Part shown: piece by piece, positions 22,213-28,019 of the stretch
Layout: each line of letters opens with the position of its first letter
Position numbering within the stretch: the stretch's first letter is position 1
Assembly (NCBI GenBank): GCA_047605605.1
Contig: JASGFG010000049.1
Span: forward strand, 1 to 28,019
Length of the DNA: 28,019 bases
Source: JAATGA01 sp047605605
Lineage (GTDB): Bacteria; Pseudomonadota; Alphaproteobacteria; Rhodobacterales; Rhodobacteraceae
Direction: 5' to 3'
Translations under genes and position numbers: made by a program
The notes under the pieces: model-generated
Database searches by the model: none
Seen by the model: the letters and a program-made list of their open reading frames with translations, nothing else
What the model was told of the DNA's origin: nothing

Positions 22213-22643
22213 TTCACCAGACTCCGCATTCGCCGCAGCGCCAGAAGATACCCCTCGGTGCCGAAACCTGCGATGACGCCTTCGGCACGCGCACTGACAT
22301 AGGAATGGTGACGAAACGCCTCGCGCTTGTGGATGTTCGAGATGTGAACCTCCAGCACAGGCCCCTCGAAGGCATTCAGCGCATCCAGTATCGCGACAGA
22401 GGTATGGCTGTAGGCACCCGGATTTATGATGATCCCCGCGGCATCGGTCCGCGCCTCGTGAATCCAGTCCACCAGCTGCCCCTCGTGGTTGGATTGCAAT
22501 CCCCGCACACCCAGGCCCAGCTCTGCCGCCAGGGCGCTGCAGGCCCCGACGACATCGGCCAGCGTCTCGCGCCCGTAGATCTCGGGCTGACGCAGCCCCA
22601 GGAGGTTGAGGTTGGGTCCGTTCAGCAGGAAGACGGGTTTCAT
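22209..22643 (-). CDS. aroQ: 3-dehydroquinate dehydratase, type II
   Basis: The 144-aa shikimate-pathway enzyme is a dodecamer in characterised relatives. Motifs: LLNGPNLNLLGLRQPEIYG with catalytic Tyr23, QSNHEGQLVDWIHEA (50-64), INPGAYSHTSVAILDAL (73-89), EVHISNIHKREAFRHHSY with catalytic His100, and GFGTEGYLLAL near the end. The open frame extends 51 codons upstream into repeat sequence, but the conserved start MKPVFLLNGPN and GAAAGG eight bases before it define this ATG. It lies downstream of repeat copy D and overlaps the following aldolase gene. Confidence 0.97.
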   Translation of the reverse strand: MKPVFLLNGPNLNLLGLRQPEIYGRETLADVVGACSALAAELGLGVRGLQSNHEGQLVDWIHEARTDAAGIIINPGAYSHTSVAILDALNAFEGPVLEVHISNIHKREAFRHHSYVSARAEGVIAGFGTEGYLLALRRMRSLVK

Positions 22644-22705
22644 CGCGTGCCTTTCGTGGTTCATCAGCCAGGCCGCGAGGCTAGCCCCTCTGGCAGGCGC
22701 CGGAA

Positions 22706-22881
22706 AGGGGGGCTCTGCCCCCCTCTTGGCCTGCGGCCAATTCACCCCCGGAGTATTTCCGAAAGGGAAAGTGGCAGCAGGCTTTCCCTTTTCCAAATAC
22801 TCCCGCCGGAGGCAAACGTCCGAGCCGGTTGGCGCGGCACGCGCCAGAGGCGAGACAAAAGGTTTGCGGGCGAAAGCCCGC
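22706..22881. repeat. Long copy (D) of the intergenic structured repeat
   Basis: The same order as copy A: AGGGGGGC/GCCCCCCT (22706-22724); TTGGCC/GGCCAA (22726-22740); TTCACCCCC box; inverted repeat with arms 22750-22771 and 22782-22803 (19 of 22 paired); CCGCCGGAGGCA; TGGCGCG/CGCGCCA (22830-22846); GCGGGC/GCCCGC with a GAAA loop (22866-22881). It lies between the nadK stop and aroQ and probably terminates nadK. Confidence 0.85.
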
Positions 22882-22889
22882 CCGATCTT

Positions 22890-23654
22890 CTAGACGAATT
22901 GCTCGCCGATCAGCCGTTCCTCCAGTCCGTGGCCGGGATCGAACAGGATGCGATGGCGGATCGCCGGCTCGGACCGGATCTCGACCGAGATCACCGCCGG
23001 AACCGACCGGCTGTCGGCATCCGCCATCACCGGGCGCTTTTCCGGTTCCAGCACGTCGAAGCGGACAATGGCGCGGCGCGGCAGGATCGCACCGCGCCAG
23101 CGGCGGGGGCGGAAGGCCGCCACGGCCGTCAGGGCCAGCACCTCGGACCCGATGGGCAGGATCGGGCCATGGGCCGAATTGTTGTAGGCCGTCGATCCGG
23201 CAGGCGTCGCCACCAGCGCCCCGTCGCAGACCAGTTCCGGCAGGCGGACCTTGCCATCGACGCTGATCTGAAGCTTGGCGGCCTGCGGCCCGGCGCGCAG
23301 CAGCGACACCTCGTTGATGGCCAGCGCATGAACCTCGCTGCCATCCGACGTCATCGCCCGCATCGACAGCGGGTTGATCACCGCCTCCTCCGCAGCGGCC
23401 AGCCGTTCGGGCAGGTTCTCCAGAGAATAGCCGTTCATCAGAAAGCCGATGGTGCCGCAGTTCATGCCATAGACCGGTACGTCCAGCCGCTCGGTGTCGT
23501 GCAGGGTCTGGAGCATGAAGCCATCGCCCCCCAGCGACACCACGACATCGGCCCTTGTCACCGGCACCTGGCCGTGGCGTTCCGTCAGGGTGGCCAGCGC
23601 CCCCTGCGCCGCGGGGGCATTGCTGGCGGTAAAGGCGATGCGCGGCTGTGACAC
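22890..23654 (-). CDS. nadK: NAD kinase
   Basis: The 254-aa protein phosphorylates NAD to NADP. The GGDG motif is at 42-45 (VSLGGDGFMLQTLH), preceded by a short N-terminal region typical of the alphaproteobacterial form. Also present are MNCGTIGFLMN, AINEVSLLR, and the substrate and structural motif ATPAGSTAYNNSAHGPILPI. The C-terminal part (IRHRILFDPGHGLEERLIGEQF) is characteristic. It is divergent from glyA across about 290 bases and ends into repeat copy D. No ribosome-binding site stands out, though TCAGGAAG lies about 14 bases upstream. Confidence 0.96.
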   Translation of the reverse strand: MSQPRIAFTASNAPAAQGALATLTERHGQVPVTRADVVVSLGGDGFMLQTLHDTERLDVPVYGMNCGTIGFLMNGYSLENLPERLAAAEEAVINPLSMRAMTSDGSEVHALAINEVSLLRAGPQAAKLQISVDGKVRLPELVCDGALVATPAGSTAYNNSAHGPILPIGSEVLALTAVAAFRPRRWRGAILPRRAIVRFDVLEPEKRPVMADADSRSVPAVISVEIRSEPAIRHRILFDPGHGLEERLIGEQFV

Positions 23655-23945
23655 GGCGGGGGGCTTCCTGACAATCCTGACGAACCTTGGCGGCGCAGGT
23701 CGCGAAACTCAACCCCCCCCCGCAGCCTGACATGCACCCGCGCAGGTTTTCGTCCGGCGCGTTCCAGGCCGGGGCCAGGGCGCCAACGCGCGCGGCGGCA
23801 AGGACAGGCGCGCGCCCGGCGGGCCCACGCCCTGCCTTCGGCACCGCAAATTTCGCGCGGCCCCCGCTTTGCGTCGCTTTCCAGCCTTTCCCCCTTGCCC
23901 CGCATCGCTTAAATGGGCGCGACTTTGGCCCGCAGGGAGACCGCC
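23655..23945. other. nadK-glyA divergent intergenic region
   Basis: About 290 bases with no credible gene. A run of nine C residues occurs at 23713-23721. The glyA side ends in AGGGAGA before the start and has an AT-rich TTAAAT near 23909 that may be a -10, without a convincing -35. Confidence 0.5.
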
Positions 23946-25226
23946 ATGACCGATACCGGATTTTTCACCGAAGCCCTTTCCTCGCGCGACCCGGAACTCT
24001 ACGGCGCCGTCAAGTCCGAACTGGGCCGCCAGCGCGACGAGATCGAGCTGATCGCGTCCGAAAACATCGTGTCGCTGGCCGTGTTGCAGGCGCAGGGGTC
24101 GGTGCTGACCAACAAATATGCCGAAGGCTATCCGGGCAAGCGCTATTACGGCGGCTGCCAGTTCGTCGACGTGGCCGAGACGCTGGCCATTGAACGCGCC
24201 AAGCAGCTGTTCGGCTGCAAGTTCGCCAACGTCCAGCCGAACAGCGGCAGCCAGATGAACCAGGCGGTATTTCTGGCGCTGCTGCAACCGGGCGACACCT
24301 TCATGGGGCTGGACCTGAACTCGGGCGGGCACCTGACCCATGGCTCGCCGGTGAACATGTCGGGCAAGTGGTTCAACGTCGTCTCCTATGGCGTGCGCCA
24401 GCAGGACCAGCGGCTGGATATGGAAGAGGTCCGGCAAAAGGCGCTGGAGCATCGGCCCAAGCTGATCCTGGCCGGCGGCACCGCCTATTCCCGCGAATGG
24501 GACTGGGCCGCGTTCCGCGCCATTGCGGATGAGGTCGGGGCCTATCTGCACGTCGACATGGCCCATATCGCCGGTCTGGTGGCGGGCGGCGTCCATGCCT
24601 CGCCCCTGCCCCATGCGCATGTCGTCACCACCACGACGCACAAGTCCCTGCGTGGTCCGCGTGGCGGGATGATCCTGTGCAATGACGAGGAAATCGCCAA
24701 GAAGATGAACTCGGCCGTGTTCCCCGGCCTGCAAGGTGGCCCCTTGATGCACGTCATCGCCGCCAAGGCCGTGGCCTTTGGCGAGGCGCTGCGGCCGGAG
24801 TTCAAGACCTATGCCGCGCAGGTGAAGGCCAATGCCGCCGCCATGGCGGACGAGCTGATGAAGGGCGGGATCGACATCGTGTCGGGCGGCACCGACAACC
24901 ACCTGTGCCTGGCGGACCTGCGCCCGAAGAAAGTCACCGGCAAGGCCGCCGAGGCCGCCCTGGGCCGCGCGCATATCACCTGCAACAAGAACGGCGTGCC
25001 GTTCGACCCGGAAAAGCCCTTCGTGACCAGCGGCATCCGTCTGGGCGCCCCTGCAGGGACGACGCGGGGCTTTGGCGAGGCCGAGTTCCGCCAGATCGCC
25101 CGCTGGATCGTCGAGGTTGTCGACGGGCTGGCCAAGAATGGCGATGACAACGGCGCGGTCGAGGCGAAGGTCAAGGGCGAAGTCGCGGTGCTGTGCGCGA
25201 AGTTCCCGCTGTATCCTACGCTGTAA
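23946..25226 (+). CDS. glyA: Serine hydroxymethyltransferase
   Basis: This 426-aa PLP enzyme interconverts serine and glycine and supplies one-carbon units as methylene-tetrahydrofolate. Features: EIELIASENIVS (32-43), TNKYAEGYPGKRYYGGC (55-71), QPNSGSQMN (97-105), HVDMAHIAGLVAGG (202-215), and the PLP lysine Lys233 in VTTTTHKSLRGPRGGMI. Near the C-terminus is TSGIRLGAPAGTTRGF. The frame opens 11 codons earlier, but AGGGAGA is spaced for this ATG and MTDTGFFTEAL is the normal family start. A strong terminator follows 20 bases after the stop. Confidence 0.98.
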   Translation: MTDTGFFTEALSSRDPELYGAVKSELGRQRDEIELIASENIVSLAVLQAQGSVLTNKYAEGYPGKRYYGGCQFVDVAETLAIERAKQLFGCKFANVQPNSGSQMNQAVFLALLQPGDTFMGLDLNSGGHLTHGSPVNMSGKWFNVVSYGVRQQDQRLDMEEVRQKALEHRPKLILAGGTAYSREWDWAAFRAIADEVGAYLHVDMAHIAGLVAGGVHASPLPHAHVVTTTTHKSLRGPRGGMILCNDEEIAKKMNSAVFPGLQGGPLMHVIAAKAVAFGEALRPEFKTYAAQVKANAAAMADELMKGGIDIVSGGTDNHLCLADLRPKKVTGKAAEAALGRAHITCNKNGVPFDPEKPFVTSGIRLGAPAGTTRGFGEAEFRQIARWIVEVVDGLAKNGDDNGAVEAKVKGEVAVLCAKFPLYPTL

Positions 25227-25246
25227 GCGGAGCTTGGTGAAAATGG

Positions 25247-25279
25247 AAAAAGCGCGGGGTGAAAACCTCGCGCTTTTTT
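25247..25279 (+). terminator. Strong rho-independent terminator after glyA
   Basis: AAAAAGCGCG and CGCGCTTTTTT pair, with inner GGT/ACC and one G-T wobble around a GAAA loop. This is the clearest intrinsic terminator in the window. Its A/T flanks make it potentially active in both directions. Confidence 0.92.
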
Positions 25280-25323
25280 CATGGCTGTGTCTGGTCTGGT
25301 CGGTTTGAGCCCATAGCCGGCGG

Positions 25324-25809
25324 TCACAGTTCAAGCTGTATCGAAAATCGCGGCGGGTGCGCATCCTTCCGTTCAAAGCCCAACGCCGCATAGAACGCCT
25401 GTGCTCTGCGATTGTCTGGATGGGTTCCCACGGTCAGGTAGCTGCAAGACAGCGAAGTCGCCATGATCTTGCTGGCCTCAACGAGCCGGTGTCCAACGCC
25501 GCGTCCGCGAAATGTGGCCTCGGTAAACAGGTGGTGCATGTCCATTCCCCGCAATCCGAACTGGAGCCGGGCCAAGCGGCACAGAGCAGCATATCCGACC
25601 AACTCTTTACCCGCCTCCGCAACGAGAATGTAAATCCATGGATTCACGCCGAAAACGTCTCGGGAAAGTTCATCTACGGTTATCGTGGTAATGTCCCCAT
25701 GATGGCTCGCCAGCATTCCGACCATTTGAACGATGCGTTGCGCATCTGTCAGATGGGCGCTGCGGACCGTTCCGAAATCGGTTTGCAGCCGAAGAGATTT
25801 TCTTTGCAT
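25324..25809 (-). CDS. GNAT-family N-acetyltransferase
   Basis: The 161-aa protein has the GNAT fold elements. The acetyl-CoA loop reads ATFRGRGVGHRLVEAS (about 98-113), preceded by the strand with MDMHHLFTE, and motif B is GTHPDNRRAQAFYAALGFERK near the C-terminus. The substrate cannot be deduced. GGAG lies nine bases before the ATG. Base composition is noticeably less GC-rich than the neighbours (more A and T at all codon positions), suggesting a later acquisition. It is inserted between the glyA terminator and a conserved hypothetical gene. Confidence 0.85.
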   Translation of the reverse strand: MQRKSLRLQTDFGTVRSAHLTDAQRIVQMVGMLASHHGDITTITVDELSRDVFGVNPWIYILVAEAGKELVGYAALCRLARLQFGLRGMDMHHLFTEATFRGRGVGHRLVEASKIMATSLSCSYLTVGTHPDNRRAQAFYAALGFERKDAHPPRFSIQLEL

Positions 25810-25883
25810 TCAGGGCTCCATTTCGCCGTAGGAGCCAAAACCAGTGCCACCATACGGCGGCGTCAGGTTGAAATGCGCCGCGC

Positions 25884-25946
25884 TCAGATGAGGCGGCGGT
25901 AATAGGTCACAAAGCTGGTAGCGTTCATGCTCATGACGGTGTTCAT
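25884..25946 (-). CDS. Possible 20-aa small ORF or gene remnant
   Basis: Three clustered in-frame ATGs (25946, 25934, 25928) open a frame encoding MNTVMSMNATSFVTYYRRLI and then a stop. There is no clear ribosome-binding site. It could be a small peptide, a leader, or a fragment left when the acetyltransferase region was acquired. I do not recognise it. Confidence 0.25.
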   Translation of the reverse strand: MNTVMSMNATSFVTYYRRLI

Positions 25947-25997
25947 GGTCTTGTTGCTATCGCCTGTCAATGACCGTTCCGCCCCGAAACCCGCCCC

Positions 25998-26369
25998 CTA
26001 CACATACCCCCGCCATTTCAGCACCACGATCACCGCCACAGCCAGCGCCAGAATCCCCAGTGCCACCGAAGCCGCCACCCCCAGCACCGCCCCGATCCGG
26101 CGGGACCGGCGGTCGATGGCGCCAAGGTGCCTGACGCAGGTGTCGAAATCCGCGGCGACCCTGCCCTGATCCACCTGCACCATCAGCCGCGGCGTCTTTG
26201 CCATTTCGGCCGCCTTGGCCAGGCGTCCAGCCGCAACCCGCACCTTGCGCGGCAAAAGATGACCGCCCCGTTTCAGCTTGGCCGCAAGGTCGGCGCCACG
26301 GATGCCCAGCCTCTCCTCCATCAGCCCTGCTACCCGGTCGGCCATCTGCTGGATCGTGACTGCGCTCAT
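25998..26369 (-). CDS. Hypothetical one-TM protein
   Basis: The 123-aa protein is soluble and basic for about 95 residues (MADRVAGLMEERLGIRGADLAAKLKRGGHLLPRKVRVAAGRLAKAAEM). It ends in one membrane segment (about 94-117, VLGVAASVALGILALAVAVIVVL) and a short tail KWRGYV. That is a tail-anchored layout with the N-terminal domain probably in the cytoplasm. The helical MAKTPRLMVQVDQGRVAADFDTCVRHL region may mediate assembly. AGGGA seven bases before the ATG supports the start. It is divergent from the esterase gene with 98 bases between starts. Function is unknown. Confidence 0.75.
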   Translation of the reverse strand: MSAVTIQQMADRVAGLMEERLGIRGADLAAKLKRGGHLLPRKVRVAAGRLAKAAEMAKTPRLMVQVDQGRVAADFDTCVRHLGAIDRRSRRIGAVLGVAASVALGILALAVAVIVVLKWRGYV

Positions 26370-26467
26370 CGTCTGTTCCCTGCCGGTTTCGCGGCAGATT
26401 AGGGCGCGGGCGGCGGGCCTTCAACCGGCTCTGGCAGTGGCGGCCCAAGGCGGCTATCACTTGCGCC

Positions 26468-27253
26468 ATGCTTGCCACGACCCGCTTTCCCGCCGCCACC
26501 CCGTCCGATGCAGCCCCGCTGGTGATCGCGCACGGGCTTTACGGATCCGCCCGGAACTGGGGGGTGATCGCCCGCCGTCTGGCCGACAGGCGCGACGTGA
26601 TCACCGTCGACATGCGCAACCACGGCGAAAGCCACCGCGCCGACAGCCAGACCTATGCCGACATGGCCGGCGATCTGGCCGAGGTCATCGACGCCATCGG
26701 TGCGCCGGCCGACCTTCTGGGCCATTCCATGGGGGGCAAGGCGTCGATGGTGCTGGCGCTGACCCGCGGCGACCTGCTGCGCCGTCTGGTGGTGGCCGAC
26801 ATCGCCCCCGTCGCCTACAACCACGACCAGAGCCATCACGCGCAGGCGATGATGGCAATGGATCTGGCCGACCTGACCAGCCGCGCCGAGGCCGACCGCC
26901 GCCTTGCCGCCTCCGGGGTCGAGGATGCGTCGCTGCGCGCCTTCTTCCTGCAATCGCTGGACATGAAGGCCGATCCGCCCCGCTGGCGGCTGAACCTGCC
27001 GGTGCTGATCGCCGAGATGCCGGGCATCGTCGGCTGGCCCGGAACCGAGGGGCGCTTTGACGGCCCTGCGCTGTTCCTGACCGGCGCCGAAAGCCATTAC
27101 GTCCGCGCCGAGCATCGCGACAACATCCGCCACCTGTTCCCCCACGCGCGCTTTGCCAAGATACCCGGCGCCAGCCACTGGCTGCACGCGGACAAGCCCC
27201 GCGCCTTCGAGGAGACGGTGCGCCTTTTTCTGAATGCGCCCGACCGCGGCTGA
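26468..27253 (+). CDS. Alpha/beta hydrolase, YbfF/ABHD11-like esterase
   Basis: The 261-aa hydrolase has VIAHGLYGSARNWGVIARRLA (oxyanion region, 19-39), DMRNHGES, the nucleophile Ser87 in GHSMGGKASM, Asp111 in VVADIAPVAY, and His237 in GASHWLHADKP. These positions parallel the Ser89-Asp113-His234 triad I recall for E. coli YbfF, a short-chain acyl esterase. The natural substrate is unknown. The start has only a loose GGCGG upstream. It is divergent from the one-TM hypothetical gene and ends 188 bases before the aminotransferase gene. Confidence 0.9.
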   Translation: MLATTRFPAATPSDAAPLVIAHGLYGSARNWGVIARRLADRRDVITVDMRNHGESHRADSQTYADMAGDLAEVIDAIGAPADLLGHSMGGKASMVLALTRGDLLRRLVVADIAPVAYNHDQSHHAQAMMAMDLADLTSRAEADRRLAASGVEDASLRAFFLQSLDMKADPPRWRLNLPVLIAEMPGIVGWPGTEGRFDGPALFLTGAESHYVRAEHRDNIRHLFPHARFAKIPGASHWLHADKPRAFEETVRLFLNAPDRG

Positions 27254-27343
27254 CCTTCGGCCCTCCAGACCATATGGCGCATTCTGCGATGACCGCGGCT
27301 GCGTGTTGATCGGCGCCAAATCGGGGCGATCCCTTCGCGCAGA

Positions 27344-27388
27344 AATTTGATCAAATTACTTGAGCCGCCGCGCTTTTGATCATACGCT
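27344..27388 (+). promoter_or_regulatory. Promoter and TTTGATCAAA operators of the putrescine aminotransferase gene
   Basis: TTGAGC (27360-27365) and TACGCT (27383-27388) are 17 bases apart. A perfect 14-bp palindrome AATTTGATCAAATT (27344-27357) lies just upstream of the -35, and a second partial copy TTTTGATCAT (27374-27383) runs into the -10. The core TTTGATCAAA is the same as at the gabT promoter. Confidence 0.65.
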
Positions 27389-27441
27389 ATGGCAAAACCG
27401 GGACGACTCTGTCGCGTCCCGCCCAGGAAAGGGCCTGCCAG

Positions 27442-28019
27442 ATGACCAAGATTTCCAACAACCTGCCGACTGCGGAACTGCAACGGCTGGATGCCGCCCA
27501 CCACATGCACCCGTTCACCGAAAACGCCGCTCTGGCGAAAAAGGGCGCGCGGGTCATCACCAGCGGCAAGGGCGTCTGGCTGACCGACAGCGAGGGGCAC
27601 AAGATCCTGGACGCGATGGCAGGTCTGTGGTGCGTGAACATCGGTTACGGCCGCAAGGAGCTGGCCGAGGCCGCCGCGCGGCAGATCGAGGAACTGCCCT
27701 ATTACAACACCTTCTTCCAGACGACGCATATCCCGGCCATCGCGCTGGCCGCCAAGATCGCCGAGGTGGCGCCGGGCGACCTGAACCACGTCTTCTTTGC
27801 AAGTTCGGGGTCCGAGGCGAACGACACCAACATCCGCATGGTGCGCCGTTACTGGGACATCAAGGGCAAGCCCACCAAGACCACCTTCATCGCTCGCAAG
27901 AACGGCTATCACGGCTCGACCATGGGCGGCGGCACACTGGGCGGCATGTCGGGCATCCACGCCCATGGCGGCAAGATCGGCGGGATCGAACACATCAACC
28001 AGCCCGACTGGTATTCCGA
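27442..28019 (+). CDS. Class-III aminotransferase, putrescine/omega-amino acid type, N-terminal part
   Basis: The first 192 codons are visible; the gene runs off the right edge. The sequence DAAHHMHPFTENAALAKKGARVI, GVWLTDSEGHKILDAMAGLWCVNIGYG (44-70), PYYNTFFQTTHIPA, the PLP loop ASSGSEANDTNIRMVRRYW (124-142) and NGYHGSTMGGGTLGGM closely resemble Pseudomonas SpuC, putrescine-pyruvate aminotransferase. Many paralogues use beta-alanine or other omega-amines, so substrate is inferred. AGGAAAGGG lies about 10-18 bases ahead of the ATG. Its promoter carries the palindrome also found at gabT. The catalytic lysine lies outside the window. Confidence 0.85.
   Translation, partial: MTKISNNLPTAELQRLDAAHHMHPFTENAALAKKGARVITSGKGVWLTDSEGHKILDAMAGLWCVNIGYGRKELAEAAARQIEELPYYNTFFQTTHIPAIALAAKIAEVAPGDLNHVFFASSGSEANDTNIRMVRRYWDIKGKPTKTTFIARKNGYHGSTMGGGTLGGMSGIHAHGGKIGGIEHINQPDWYS

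Noticed and set aside
27344..27357. AATTTGATCAAATT as an FNR/Crp-type site
   Set aside because: FNR sites are TTGAT-N4-ATCAA with a four-base spacer. Here the halves abut with no spacer, so a different regulator is more likely.
1..28019. CRISPR arrays, tRNA or rRNA genes, transposases and phage genes
   Set aside because: No regularly spaced short repeats, no tRNA- or rRNA-like sequence and no recombinase, transposase or structural phage proteins were seen on either strand.

Overview
The window is about two-thirds G+C with dense, mostly operonic genes. Every recognisable gene fits an alphaproteobacterium of the Rhodobacterales (Rhodobacter/Paracoccus group). The best indicators are a PccR-type short-chain acyl-CoA regulator beside pccB, a bioMNY biotin transporter, a betIBA/choXWV choline cluster with a rhizobial/rhodobacterial ChoX, and several small lipoproteins embedded in the pcc locus. 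The genus cannot be fixed from the sequence alone. No phage, transposase, CRISPR array, rRNA or tRNA was seen.

Layout. (1) 1-6459, propionyl-CoA carboxylase locus: pccB, a DUF6497-like protein, a 46-aa lipoprotein, an unknown 131-aa protein, a glycine-zipper lipoprotein and the start of pccA all lie on the minus strand. The divergent plus strand carries a DUF486 membrane protein and pccR. Four perfect TTTGCAAA octamers fall in this block, two of them in the regulatory gaps. (2) 6508-6744, a small YdcH-family gene with a strong promoter. (3) 7016-13747, choline uptake and oxidation to glycine betaine: betI-betB-betA on the minus strand, choX-choW-choV on the plus strand, with one BetI-type palindrome between them. 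(4) 13840-17779, topA and dprA. (5) 17931-19208, gabT. (6) 19442-21431, bioM-bioN-bioY, an ECF biotin transporter. Its biotin would serve enzymes such as the PccA encoded at the left edge. (7) 21448-23654, an HpcH/HpaI aldolase overlapping aroQ, and nadK. (8) 23946-25226, glyA with a strong terminator. (9) 25324-25946, a GNAT acetyltransferase in visibly less GC-rich sequence, possibly acquired. (10) 25998-28019, a one-TM hypothetical protein, a YbfF-like esterase and the start of a putrescine/omega aminotransferase.

The most interesting signals are non-coding. An intergenic repeat family occurs as two long copies (about 180 bp) and two shorter ones; in the long copies the stem arms differ in sequence but remain self-complementary. 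A TTTGATCAAA palindrome lies in the promoter regions of both class-III aminotransferase genes (gabT and the spuC-like gene), suggesting an unrecognised putrescine/GABA regulon. The bioM-bioN junction appears to carry an 86-bp segment bounded by a direct repeat. No clearly novel multi-gene system is visible; the coding content is mostly core metabolism.
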